A stretch of 39,831 nt of DNA, from NCBI GenBank assembly GCA_900546565.1, contig URDC01000010.1, positions 1-39,831 on the forward strand, in the 5' to 3' direction. Shown piece by piece: positions 17,125-24,912 of this stretch. The stretch is from an uncultured Opitutales bacterium (GTDB lineage Bacteria; Verrucomicrobiota; Verrucomicrobiia; Opitutales; Intestinicryptomonadaceae). Within the stretch, counting starts at the first letter, position 1. Every line of letters starts with the position of its first letter. The notes beneath the pieces are model-generated. The model had not been told where the DNA came from and did not search any database. It was given only the letters and a program-made list of their open reading frames with translations. Made by a program: the position numbers and the translations under genes.

Positions 17125-17700
17125 GAAGGTTTTTTATATGTTGGTAAGCGGCGCGATTGGCTTTGCCAATGCGCTTTGACTATTGATTAAAGTTGTGTAG
17201 GCGTTTGTCAAAGCGGACATTGCGAAGCAATCCGCACCAGTGCCCGTCATTTAAAAAATTGGCTATGCCAATGCGCTTCGATTATTTGTTAAAGTAAAAA
17301 AAAGGATTTTACGAATGTAAAAGACTTTTACACTATTTTTTCGGATTAGAATAACCGTGGGTGCTTAGTAAAAATCGCGAGGCGCGTGCCATAAAATGAC
17401 TCGCGTTTGCATTCGCAAACCGTCTCGTCCACTCGCTAACGTTCTGGGTATTTTGCCTTCGGCAAAATCTCAAACGCGCTTCGCTTGTTTTCGCGGCTTT
17501 GCGAGCCGACGCATACTTAGGTATGTGAGGCGAAGCGAAACCGATTAGATTTTAGCACGCTCCTATCGTCGCTCAGCTCTTGGGTTCACCAATTCAACGT
17601 GAGTGCGCCTCCGTTGCAAATTTAAAAACAAAAAACATTCCACGAAAGTGGAATGTTTCCGTAAGTAATAAAAAATATTTGCAACGGAGGCGCACGTCCT
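17125..17700 (+). repeat. Composite hairpin repeat, copy 3 (most complete)
   Basis: This plus-oriented copy fills the 586-base gap between the transporter and tRNA-Leu. Module order: alpha (17146-17176; ATTGGC-TTT-GCCAAT), zeta (17213-17235), a second alpha (about 17252-17278; ATTGGC-TAT-GCCAAT), beta (17307-17322; TTTTAC-GAAT-GTAAAA), gamma (about 17347-17395), delta-1 (17396-17493), delta-2 (17494-17543), a linker shared with 27176-27230 on the opposite strand, and epsilon (17603-17695). Delta-2 is the reverse complement of 38239-38288 with one mismatch. No protein-coding gene is supported. Confidence 0.85.
17603..17695. terminator. Epsilon element 2 beside tRNA-Leu
   Basis: A perfect 19-base inverted repeat (17603-17621 with 17677-17695; GTGCGCCTCCGTTGCAAAT) encloses a perfect ten-base stem with a GAAA tetraloop (17634-17657). 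It ends 15 bases from the 3' end of the convergent tRNA-Leu gene, so it may terminate both the tRNA and the repeat element. Confidence 0.7.
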
Positions 17701-17709
17701 CGCGGTTTT

Positions 17710-17790
17710 TACTCGGGACGGGACTTGAACCCGTACGATATTACTCGGCGGATTTTAAGTCCGCTGCGTCTACCATTCCGCCACCCGAGC
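17710..17790 (-). tRNA. tRNA-Leu (anticodon TAA)
   Basis: The minus-strand sequence folds into a cloverleaf. The acceptor stem GCTCGGG pairs with CCCGAGT. The anticodon arm GCGGA-CTTAAAA-TCCGC gives anticodon TAA. A variable arm and a T arm with GTTCAAG follow. No CCA is encoded. The T arm and D arm are intact, so it should be functional. It lies just downstream of the O-antigen-ligase-like gene on the same strand. Confidence 0.93.
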
Positions 17791-17845
17791 ACTGGTAAAA
17801 TAAGGCGCAAAGTCTCTCCAAATAGCGCGTTTCAGTCAAGCAAAT

Positions 17846-19288
17846 TTACACCGTCGCGGCGTCTTCCCATTTGAAAAACGCCATGGAAACTATCCAAAAA
17901 CTTGCGAGAACCGCGGTGCATTGCAGGGGCGATTCTATCGGCGAAATCGCGAGCGTCGCCGCCGTTGCAAGCAGCAAAACCGCGCCCGCGCCCGAGAGCC
18001 GCGGCCTGAAAAGCCAGCGGGCAAACATCAGCAGGAACGCGGAGCAGGAGAGCGCAAGCCCTATGATTCCGTTTTCGATGAGCTTTTGCAGGAGATCGGA
18101 ATTCGGCGTCCGCCAAGGTGTCGCGCCAAGGTCGCTACCCTGAAAGAGCGAGAACGCGTAAGGGAACGAGCCCGAGCCGTAGCCGAAGAGAATGTGTTTC
18201 TTGTCGAGCATACTGCGGGCGTCGTCGAAAAGCGCGCGGCGTTCGTCGAGCGTGATTGAATTTGCGTTCGACGAATCGACGAAAATCCGCGCGGGCTCTT
18301 GCGCAATCTTGGCGCACGAAACCGCTGTTGCCGCCGCGAATGCTAGGAAAATTGCCGCGTATAACGCAAAGGCGGGCGTCATTTTTTTGAGGCGTTTTGT
18401 GTGGGAGGAAACGTGCCGCAACAAGTCGTGGCGGCGGGCGTTGCGCTGAATCGGCATTGTCTGATACGCGAGAACCGCAAACGCGAACGCGCCGATTGCA
18501 AACGCCGCCAGCTTATGGACGGGCTTGCCCGCGCACAAAATTCCGCCGAGCAACACGCCCGCCGAAACCAGCGCGAAAAGCCGCGGCGACCGCGCGAACG
18601 TCGAAATTCTGAAACACTGCGGATAATACACCGCAACCGCCAACGCCGTGCCGAACCAGATTACGGCGAAAGCCGCCCATTGCGCTGCGTCGGGGAATGT
18701 CGAGAAATAGCCGAATTGTCGGGCGTCGGACACTTCGGTTTGAACGTTCCACAGGAACATTGCCGTGCAGCCTAACAGCATACAAAGCGCGACAGCGGAG
18801 GCGCAAAGCAAAAGAATTTCGGCAATCACCAAGCGCGAGTGCGCGATTGTAAAAAGCGAAAATCCCGCAAAAAACGCCGCCAGCGAAACGAGGTCGGGCG
18901 AAAGCGACGCGAGCGGGTCGGGGCTGAACGCCGAGGGAAGGGCATTTTCGGGCGCGAGCATTGTGAAAAACTGCATCTCGTCCGCCGTGCAGAGCTCGAA
19001 CGAATTGTTGAAAAGCCCGATTGCCGTTATCGCCAACGCCGTCAGAAACGGCGCGGTTGCCGCCGCAAATAACGCATTTTGGCGCAGCCTGTTTTGCGGG
19101 TCCCCCTCGATGTAGTTTAGCGTGTTTACGGGCGCGACTATCCCGAGCGAGATGAACACGCCCGTGAAAAATTCGGACGCGCCGCCGAAAAAAATCGCGG
19201 GCAAAACAACGACGCACAGAATGTTGAAAAGCAAAACGCGCTCGTTATTGTTATTGATATGTTTTATTATTACGTCTTCGTCGAGCAT
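17846..19288 (-). CDS. O-antigen-ligase-like (Wzy_C family) membrane protein
   Basis: A 480-residue protein with about ten to twelve hydrophobic helices. After residue about 330 it has a longer extracytoplasmic loop holding a HILFGYGSGSFPYAF segment and TPNSDLLQKLIENGIIGL. The latter matches the Wzy_C motif pattern (H/P-N, then E-x-G-xx-G) shared by O-antigen ligases and some polymerases. It probably transfers or polymerises a lipid-linked glycan at the periplasmic face of the inner membrane; the acceptor is unknown. It is the last gene of the rsmA operon, 23 bases after the DJ-1-like gene. No glycosyltransferase cluster lies nearby. Confidence 0.75.
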   Translation of the reverse strand: MLDEDVIIKHINNNNERVLLFNILCVVVLPAIFFGGASEFFTGVFISLGIVAPVNTLNYIEGDPQNRLRQNALFAAATAPFLTALAITAIGLFNNSFELCTADEMQFFTMLAPENALPSAFSPDPLASLSPDLVSLAAFFAGFSLFTIAHSRLVIAEILLLCASAVALCMLLGCTAMFLWNVQTEVSDARQFGYFSTFPDAAQWAAFAVIWFGTALAVAVYYPQCFRISTFARSPRLFALVSAGVLLGGILCAGKPVHKLAAFAIGAFAFAVLAYQTMPIQRNARRHDLLRHVSSHTKRLKKMTPAFALYAAIFLAFAAATAVSCAKIAQEPARIFVDSSNANSITLDERRALFDDARSMLDKKHILFGYGSGSFPYAFSLFQGSDLGATPWRTPNSDLLQKLIENGIIGLALSCSAFLLMFARWLFRPRLSGAGAVLLLATAATLAISPIESPLQCTAVLASFWIVSMAFFKWEDAATV

Positions 19289-19311
19289 AAAATTAGGTGT
19301 TTTTTAATTTT

Positions 19312-19872
19312 TTAGCCGAGGCGGTCGGCGCGGCTAAAACAGATTGAGTCGGCGACTTTCCGCGCGGCGTCTTCGCCGAGGAGCTCGGAGACTATCGCGA
19401 AGGCGAATTCCGACGCCGTGCCCGCTCCGCGCGAAGTTATGATGTTTTTGTCGACGACGACGGGAACGCTTTCGTCGCAACCGCCTACTTCCGCCGCGCG
19501 CGCGGGAAACGCCGTACGCCTGCGCCCTTCGAGGACGCCCGCGGCTTTGAGCACAACGGGAGCCGCGCAGATTGCGGCGCAGATTTTTCCTTCGGCGTTG
19601 TGTCGTCTTGCGAACTCCAAAACGTCCTCACGCCCCAAAAGTTTGTCCGTTCCGGGGCCGCCCGAAATCACAAGCGCGTCGAAAATTTCGCCCTTGGCGT
19701 CTTCGAAAAGCGCGTCGCATTTGACTTCAATCGAGCTTCTGCCGACGACCGTTTTTGTCGGCTCTATCGACAGTGTCTTTACGTCGACGCCCGCGCGGCG
19801 CAAGATGTCGACGGGCGTTATGCCCTCGATTTCCTCGAATTTATCGAATAGTAATACTGCTGTTTTTTTCAT
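19312..19872 (-). CDS. DJ-1/PfpI-family protein (YajL-like)
   Basis: A 186-residue flavodoxin-like protein. The nucleophilic elbow AAICAAP carries Cys102. The acidic partner lies in DKFEEIEG (Glu14 or Glu16), and SRGAGTASEFA near the C-terminus is typical of the DJ-1/YajL subfamily. Members act on oxidised or glyoxal-modified proteins and nucleotides, or as redox chaperones; the exact activity here is not determined. Its start codon lies inside the 3' end of the hydrolase gene (32-base overlap), indicating translational coupling. Confidence 0.9.
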   Translation of the reverse strand: MKKTAVLLFDKFEEIEGITPVDILRRAGVDVKTLSIEPTKTVVGRSSIEVKCDALFEDAKGEIFDALVISGGPGTDKLLGREDVLEFARRHNAEGKICAAICAAPVVLKAAGVLEGRRRTAFPARAAEVGGCDESVPVVVDKNIITSRGAGTASEFAFAIVSELLGEDAARKVADSICFSRADRLG

Positions 19873-20707
19873 TGTTTTTGCCGTTTATAAAGTCGGTTGT
19901 TTCGCGCCAATATTCGGGGGCGCGGTGGAGGTTGTAGTGCCCGAATTTCTCGAATTTCACAAGGCGGGCGGGCGCGTTTTTTGCGGCGGCGAGATTTTCG
20001 AAGACGTTGCGCCTGTTCACGACGCCGTCGCGCATTCCGTGGATAAAAAGCGTCGGAATGCGTATGTTTTTTACGTTGTCAACATTCATCAAAATCTGCC
20101 ACGGTATGATATTAAACGGCAGAAATGTTTTTACGCCCCCGGCTATGCCGCCGACGATTACGGCGCATTTTGCGTCGGGGTGTTTTGCCGCCGAATACGC
20201 CGCAGGAACGCTGCCGAGCGAGTATCCGACAAAGGCGATTTTTTCGGGCGCGAATCCGAGTGTCTTTACTGCGAAGTCGTAGGCGGCGTCGGCGCATTCC
20301 TCCAACGCGCGTTGCGAGGCGGTTCCGCCCGTAAGCCCGTATCCGCGGTAGTCGTAGGCGAGCACGTTGAAGCCGCGCGTGTTGTATCCGCTTAGAACGC
20401 CTTTTATCCGTCCCAAGTCTTCGCCGTTGCCGTGCGAGTAAATCACGCAGATGTCGGACTTCGCGCTCGGCAGAAAAACCGCAGCCATCTTGCCGCCGCC
20501 GCTTAGCGGCACAAAGCGCAAGTTCTCCATAGACTCGGTATACGACGCGATCGGCGCGGGAAAAATTATCCGGTCGGCAAAAACCGCCGCGAACGCGAGC
20601 ACCGCGCAATACAAAACCGCGACCGCGCCGAAAATTCCGACCGCGCATTTTTTGACGCGCGTTAGCGTGCCGCGTTTTTTCCCGTTTTCTGCCGATTTGC
20701 CGTCCAT
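19841..20707 (-). CDS. Membrane-anchored alpha/beta hydrolase
   Basis: A 288-residue serine hydrolase with a basic N-terminus and a transmembrane anchor (about 22-45), resembling the BEM46/ABHD family. The catalytic triad is visible: Ser163 in GYSLGS, Asp227 in HGMRDGVV and His257 in FGHYN. The oxyanion-region HGNGED is at 92-97. The substrate is unknown, with an ester or acyl-thioester of envelope lipids or proteins as one possibility. It starts four bases after the rsmA stop and overlaps the DJ-1-like gene. Confidence 0.88.
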   Translation of the reverse strand: MDGKSAENGKKRGTLTRVKKCAVGIFGAVAVLYCAVLAFAAVFADRIIFPAPIASYTESMENLRFVPLSGGGKMAAVFLPSAKSDICVIYSHGNGEDLGRIKGVLSGYNTRGFNVLAYDYRGYGLTGGTASQRALEECADAAYDFAVKTLGFAPEKIAFVGYSLGSVPAAYSAAKHPDAKCAVIVGGIAGGVKTFLPFNIIPWQILMNVDNVKNIRIPTLFIHGMRDGVVNRRNVFENLAAAKNAPARLVKFEKFGHYNLHRAPEYWRETTDFINGKNNEKNSSITIR

Positions 20708-20711
20708 TTTT

Positions 20712-21545
20712 TTACGCGATTGAATCGAGAATTTTCCAGTGCCGCGCGTCTATGCGTTCGGGGCGAGTGTCGGGTTTCAGCGCGGCGTCGCAAGCCAGCC
20801 ACTGTTCGAGCGTGTAGGCAAATTCGCCCGCCGATTTCGCAATCGAGGCTATCTGCTTGCGGCGTTTCGAGAACGCGTAGCGCATAATCTCCTTCGTGCG
20901 CGGCTTGAAAACAAACGGCTCGCCCTTGCGTTCGAGCGCGAGCAAAACGGAATCCACCGACGGCCTCGGGTGGAAGCACGCCGCCGAAACTTTATGTTTG
21001 CCCGAGACGTCGAACGCTTCGGAAAGGCAGATTGAAATCGGCGAAAAATCCTTCGAGCCGTCGTCGGCGCAAAAGCGCATGGCCGCCTCTTTTTGCAGCA
21101 TAAGCGACATCGTTTTCGGCAGCCGCCCCGAAAGTATTTTGTCGAGCCACGGCGTGCTTATTGCATACGGCAGATTCGCGACAATCTTGAAATCTTCCGC
21201 GTCTTCGGGCAGGGAGGCGAGCGGGAATTCCACGGCGTCGGCGTTAATCAGATTGAAGTCGGGGTTCCCCGCGAAAAACTTTTGCAAATGCGCGTGGAGT
21301 TTTTTGTCGAGCTCCACCGCGTAGACTTTCGCGCCGCGTTCGAGCAGCGCGCCCGTGAGCGTTCCGAGCCCGGGGCCGACTTCCACCACCGTGTCGCCCG
21401 CCGACACCCGCGCCAGTTCGAGCGACTTGCGCACGATGTTAGAATCAATCAAAAAATTCTGCCCCAACTTTTTCGAGGGCGTGTGCCCCAATGCCGCCAA
21501 AAGTTCGGTTGTCTGCGATGGGCTGAGCTGTCCGATAGTGTCCAT
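20712..21545 (-). CDS. rsmA: 16S rRNA (A1518/A1519) dimethyltransferase
   Basis: Also called KsgA. It dimethylates two adjacent adenines in the 3' hairpin of 16S rRNA late in small-subunit assembly. The 277-residue protein has the family opening KKLGQNFLID (25-34), the SAM motif VVEVGPGLGTLT (53-64), the catalytic VANLPYAIS segment, and the C-terminal helical domain (FSKRRKQ). I chose the ATG at 21545 (MDTIGQLSPS); the upstream frame to 21614 is hydrophobic and not family-like. It heads a four-gene minus-strand operon and is divergent from mazG, 68 bases apart. Confidence 0.95.
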   Translation of the reverse strand: MDTIGQLSPSQTTELLAALGHTPSKKLGQNFLIDSNIVRKSLELARVSAGDTVVEVGPGLGTLTGALLERGAKVYAVELDKKLHAHLQKFFAGNPDFNLINADAVEFPLASLPEDAEDFKIVANLPYAISTPWLDKILSGRLPKTMSLMLQKEAAMRFCADDGSKDFSPISICLSEAFDVSGKHKVSAACFHPRPSVDSVLLALERKGEPFVFKPRTKEIMRYAFSKRRKQIASIAKSAGEFAYTLEQWLACDAALKPDTRPERIDARHWKILDSIA

Positions 21546-21613
21546 AAAAATCGTCTTATATTGTTGCAATGCGCATAAAAAGAGGCAACAATATTTTAAT
21601 CGAAAGTAAAACA

Positions 21614-22249
21614 ATGGAAAGCGTAGACAAACTCGTTGAAATCATAAAAGCCCTGCGCGCGCCCGACGGCTGCCCGTGGGACAGGGAGCAGACCCACAAG
21701 TCGATACGCGGGCACCTCGCCGAAGAGTGCGCCGAACTTTTGGAGGCGATTGACTTGGATTCGCCCGAAAAAATGTGCGAGGAACTCGGCGACATTCTCA
21801 TGCACGTCGCCCTCCACGCCGAAATTGCCGCCGAAGACGGGCAGTTCACCCTCGACGATATCGCGCGCGGTCTCGACGAAAAACTCGTGCGCCGCCACCC
21901 GCACGTCTTCGCCGACAAAAAGGCCTACTCCACCTCCGACGTCCTCAAAATCTGGGAGGACGTCAAGGCGAAGGAGAAGAAGGAGCGCGTTGTAGGCAAG
22001 ATGTTCGACGGCATTCCGCCCGCGCTTTCGGGGCTGCGCTACGCCCTCGATGTGGCGAAAAAATCGGACGGCGCGTTGCTTGCCGAAGTCGACGCCGACA
22101 TCGATTTTGCCTCGCGCGAAAATCTGGAAATCGGGCGCGAACTTTTCGAGACCGTGCGCAAGGCCGCCGCGAAAAAAATCGAGCCCGAAGGCGCGTTGCG
22201 CGACTACATTGCCGAAATCCGCCGCGTTGCAGAGCGCAAAGGCATTTGA
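21614..22249 (+). CDS. mazG: Nucleoside triphosphate pyrophosphohydrolase
   Basis: Hydrolyses (d)NTPs to NMP and pyrophosphate, cleaning aberrant nucleotides or modulating the stringent response. The 211-residue protein opens APDGCPWDREQTHKS and shows the metal-binding EECAELLEA (37-45) and EELGDILMHV (56-65) helices. It is shorter than E. coli MazG (263) but covers the N-terminal catalytic domain and a partial second domain. I chose the ATG at 21614 (MESVDKLVEI) over 21569, because the extra 15 residues are not conserved in type. Confidence 0.93.
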   Translation: MESVDKLVEIIKALRAPDGCPWDREQTHKSIRGHLAEECAELLEAIDLDSPEKMCEELGDILMHVALHAEIAAEDGQFTLDDIARGLDEKLVRRHPHVFADKKAYSTSDVLKIWEDVKAKEKKERVVGKMFDGIPPALSGLRYALDVAKKSDGALLAEVDADIDFASRENLEIGRELFETVRKAAAKKIEPEGALRDYIAEIRRVAERKGI

Positions 22250-22330
22250 TTTTTTCCGCGGCGGGCGCGTTTTCTGCGCGAATCCGTTTTTGATTTTTTT
22301 GTGCCAGCAAATACTATTAAATGATAATCT

Positions 22331-23116
22331 ATGCCCGAGCCGCGAGAAATTGAAATCCTGATTTACCCGCCCGAAGGCGACGCCGCGGACGGCGGGAATC
22401 CCGCAGATTTAGGCGGTTTGGGGCGGGGCGTAAAAATCGCCGTCGAAATAAAAAACGCGCCGAATTCGCGCTCGTTTAAAATCAGAATGGTTTCCAAAAC
22501 TCGGGCGGTTTTGACAAAGCCGCGCTATGCCTCGGCGAAGGCGGCGCGGGAGTTTCTCGATTCGTGCAGGGAGTGGCTTGCGCAAAAATACGCGACTGCG
22601 GGCGCGGAGATTCCGCTTTCGCGCCATCTTGAAAATTCGCCGAACGTGTATGCGCTCGGCAGAAAAATTAAGGTCGAAATAATCGAATCGCGCACACGGC
22701 CGTTTTTGGTGGACGACTTCGAAAACGGCAGGCTCGTTCTTGCGGCGACCGCCGCAAACCGCGCCGCCGATTTGGTCGGACTTTTTCTGCAATACGCCGC
22801 CGACAAGCTCGCAAAGACGGCGCGGGCGGAGTCGGACGCGGTTGGAATCGGGTTCGCGCGGGTGTCGGTGCGCGACCAGTCCAGCCGCTGGGCGTCGCGC
22901 TCGTCGTCGGGGGCAATCTCGCTAAACTGGCGCATTCTGCTGCTGCCGCCCGAAATGCAGACATACATCTTCCGCCACGAGCTCGCGCACGCGAAATTTA
23001 TGGACCACTCGGTGTCGTTTTGGATTTTCCTGAACCGCATTTGCCCCGACGCGCAAAGGCTCGACAAAAACGTCGAAAAACTCGCCCGCGACATTTTTGC
23101 AATATCGCTAAAATAG
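22331..23116 (+). CDS. YgjP-like (DUF45/M48-type) zinc metallopeptidase
   Basis: A 261-residue protein. The C-terminal third carries the gluzincin motif HELAH (216-220) and a third ligand His226 in DHSVSFW, spaced as in YgjP/DUF45 proteins. The upstream segment RWASRSSSGAISLNW matches the family's WGSCS..G.I.LN block, but the usual Cys is replaced by Arg. The N-terminal 120 residues form the family's beta-rich domain. No signal peptide, so probably cytosolic. The physiological substrate of YgjP-type proteins is not settled. It lies 75 bases upstream of glnS, which has its own promoter. Confidence 0.82.
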   Translation: MPEPREIEILIYPPEGDAADGGNPADLGGLGRGVKIAVEIKNAPNSRSFKIRMVSKTRAVLTKPRYASAKAAREFLDSCREWLAQKYATAGAEIPLSRHLENSPNVYALGRKIKVEIIESRTRPFLVDDFENGRLVLAATAANRAADLVGLFLQYAADKLAKTARAESDAVGIGFARVSVRDQSSRWASRSSSGAISLNWRILLLPPEMQTYIFRHELAHAKFMDHSVSFWIFLNRICPDAQRLDKNVEKLARDIFAISLK

Positions 23117-23139
23117 GCTCTTCGGGGGCAATAAAATTG

Positions 23140-23168
23140 TTGACAGGCATTTGCGCCGCGCCGATAAT
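23140..23168 (+). promoter_or_regulatory. Strong sigma70-type promoter for glnS
   Basis: A perfect TTGACA (23140-23145), a 17-base spacer and GATAAT (23163-23168) are followed by the glnS start 23 bases later. This is the best consensus promoter in the window and implies a very short leader. Confidence 0.75.
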
Positions 23169-23191
23169 TTCGGCGAATTTTTTAGTCAGAC

Positions 23192-24877
23192 ATGAGCGAA
23201 GAAACACCGACAAAACCAATGCATTTTATCAGGCAGATTATCGCCGAAGACATCGCCAACGGACTCAATCCGCAAGACGTGCACACGCGCTTTCCCCCCG
23301 AGCCCAACGGGTGCCTTCACATCGGCCACGCCAAGGCATTTTGTCTGGATTTCGGCATGGCTTTGGAAAACGGCGGCAAGTGCAACCTGCGCTTCGACGA
23401 CACGAACCCCGACAAAGAGGAGACGCGGTTTGTCGAGGCGATTATGGAAGACGTGCACTGGCTCGGCTTCGACTGGGAAGACCGCCTTTACTACGCCTCG
23501 GACTATTTCGAGCAGCTCTACAACTTCGCCGAAGAACTCATCTTGGCGGGCAAGGCATATGTGTGCACGCTTTCGGCGGAGGAGTTCAAGGAATACCGCG
23601 GCGTCCCCGGCCAGCCGGGCAAACCCAGCCCGCACCGCGACCGCCCCATTGAGGAAAGCCTTGACCTCTTCCGCAGAATGCGCGCGGGCGAGTTCGAAGA
23701 GGGCGCGTATGTTCTGCGCGCGAAAATCGATATGGCTTCCCCCAACCTGCACATGCGCGACCCCGCCATTTACCGAATCAAGAAAGTCGCCCACCACCGC
23801 ATGGGGGACAAGTGGTGTATCTACCCGATGTATGACTTCGCGCACTGCCTCTCGGACGCAATCGAGGGCATAACGCACTCCATCTGCACGCTTGAATTCG
23901 AAGTGCACCGCCCTCTCTACGACTGGTTTATCGACAACACGAGCATTGTCAAACGCCTGAAAATCCACCCGCGCCAATACGAATTTGCGCGTCTTAATTT
24001 GTCGTATACGATGATGAGCAAGCGCAAGCTCCAACAGCTTGTTGCGGAAAAAATCGTCGACGGCTGGGACGACCCGCGCATGCCCACTCTTGCGGGAATG
24101 CGCCGCCGCGGCTACACGCCGCAGGCAATCCGCGATTTCTGCGAGGTTATCGGCGTCACGAAATTCAACAGCCTAACCGAACTCGCCCTCTTGGAACACT
24201 GCCTGCGTCAGGACTTGAACAAAGTCGCCAAACGCGCAATGGCGGTGTTCGACCCGCTCGAAGTCGAAATCGAAAACTGGCAGGATGGCGTTGTCGACGA
24301 GCTCGACGCCGTCAACAACCCCGAGGACGCAACTGCGGGCACGCGCAAAATTCCGTTTACAAAGCGCATTTACATAGAGCGCGCCGACTTTATGGAAAAT
24401 CCGCCCAAGAAGTTTTTCCGCCTCACTCCCGACAGCGAAGTGCGCCTGCGCTACGCGTATTTAATGCGCTGCAAGGAGGTCGTCAAAGACGCTTCGGGCA
24501 ACGTCGTAAAACTCGTCTGCACAATCGATCCGCTTTCGCGCGGCGGCAACTCGCCCGACGGACGCAAGGTCAAGGGCACAATCCATTGGGTCAGCGCGGA
24601 CAAGGCGTTGAAGGCTACGGCAATGCTCTACGAAACGCTCTTTACCCGCGCGGATATGTCGGTGCTGCCCGAGGGTTCGGACTTCAAGGACTTCCTCAAC
24701 CCGAATTCGCTCTCGAAAAGGGAAATTCTCATCGAGCCGTCGCTTAAAGACGCCAAGGCGGGCGAGCCGCTCCAATTCGAGCGCATCGCCTACTTTATGG
24801 CGGATTCTAAGCTTTCCACTCCCGAACACCCCGTATTCAACCGCACGGTAGAATTGAAGGATTCCTACGGGAAGTAA
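23192..24877 (+). CDS. glnS: Glutaminyl-tRNA synthetase
   Basis: Attaches glutamine to tRNA-Gln in the cytosol. The 561-residue protein is full length (E. coli 554). It has the class I HIGH motif in PPEPNGCLHIGHAKA (HIGH at 43-46), the KMSKS-type MMSKRKL near residue 274, and the two C-terminal anticodon-binding beta-barrels. Presence of GlnRS suggests direct rather than transamidation-based Gln-tRNA synthesis. The following GH43 gene starts 35 bases after the stop, but its relation may be coincidental. Confidence 0.97.
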   Translation: MSEETPTKPMHFIRQIIAEDIANGLNPQDVHTRFPPEPNGCLHIGHAKAFCLDFGMALENGGKCNLRFDDTNPDKEETRFVEAIMEDVHWLGFDWEDRLYYASDYFEQLYNFAEELILAGKAYVCTLSAEEFKEYRGVPGQPGKPSPHRDRPIEESLDLFRRMRAGEFEEGAYVLRAKIDMASPNLHMRDPAIYRIKKVAHHRMGDKWCIYPMYDFAHCLSDAIEGITHSICTLEFEVHRPLYDWFIDNTSIVKRLKIHPRQYEFARLNLSYTMMSKRKLQQLVAEKIVDGWDDPRMPTLAGMRRRGYTPQAIRDFCEVIGVTKFNSLTELALLEHCLRQDLNKVAKRAMAVFDPLEVEIENWQDGVVDELDAVNNPEDATAGTRKIPFTKRIYIERADFMENPPKKFFRLTPDSEVRLRYAYLMRCKEVVKDASGNVVKLVCTIDPLSRGGNSPDGRKVKGTIHWVSADKALKATAMLYETLFTRADMSVLPEGSDFKDFLNPNSLSKREILIEPSLKDAKAGEPLQFERIAYFMADSKLSTPEHPVFNRTVELKDSYGK

Positions 24878-24912
24878 ATGGCTGCTATCCAAAACTATCA
24901 CAAAATCGCAAA

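Noticed and set aside
17603..17695. Integron attC sites
   Set aside because: Variable self-matched arms recall attC, but I see no paired R'/R'' core sites (RYYYAAC/GTTRRRY) in the right places, no cassette genes and no integrase.
17125..17700. CRISPR array
   Set aside because: The repeats are not evenly spaced, have no uniform spacers and no cas genes are nearby.
17125..17710. tRNA-associated genomic island or attachment site at tRNA-Leu
   Set aside because: No direct repeat of the tRNA 3' end and no integrase were found. The neighbouring repeat is one of several copies found elsewhere.
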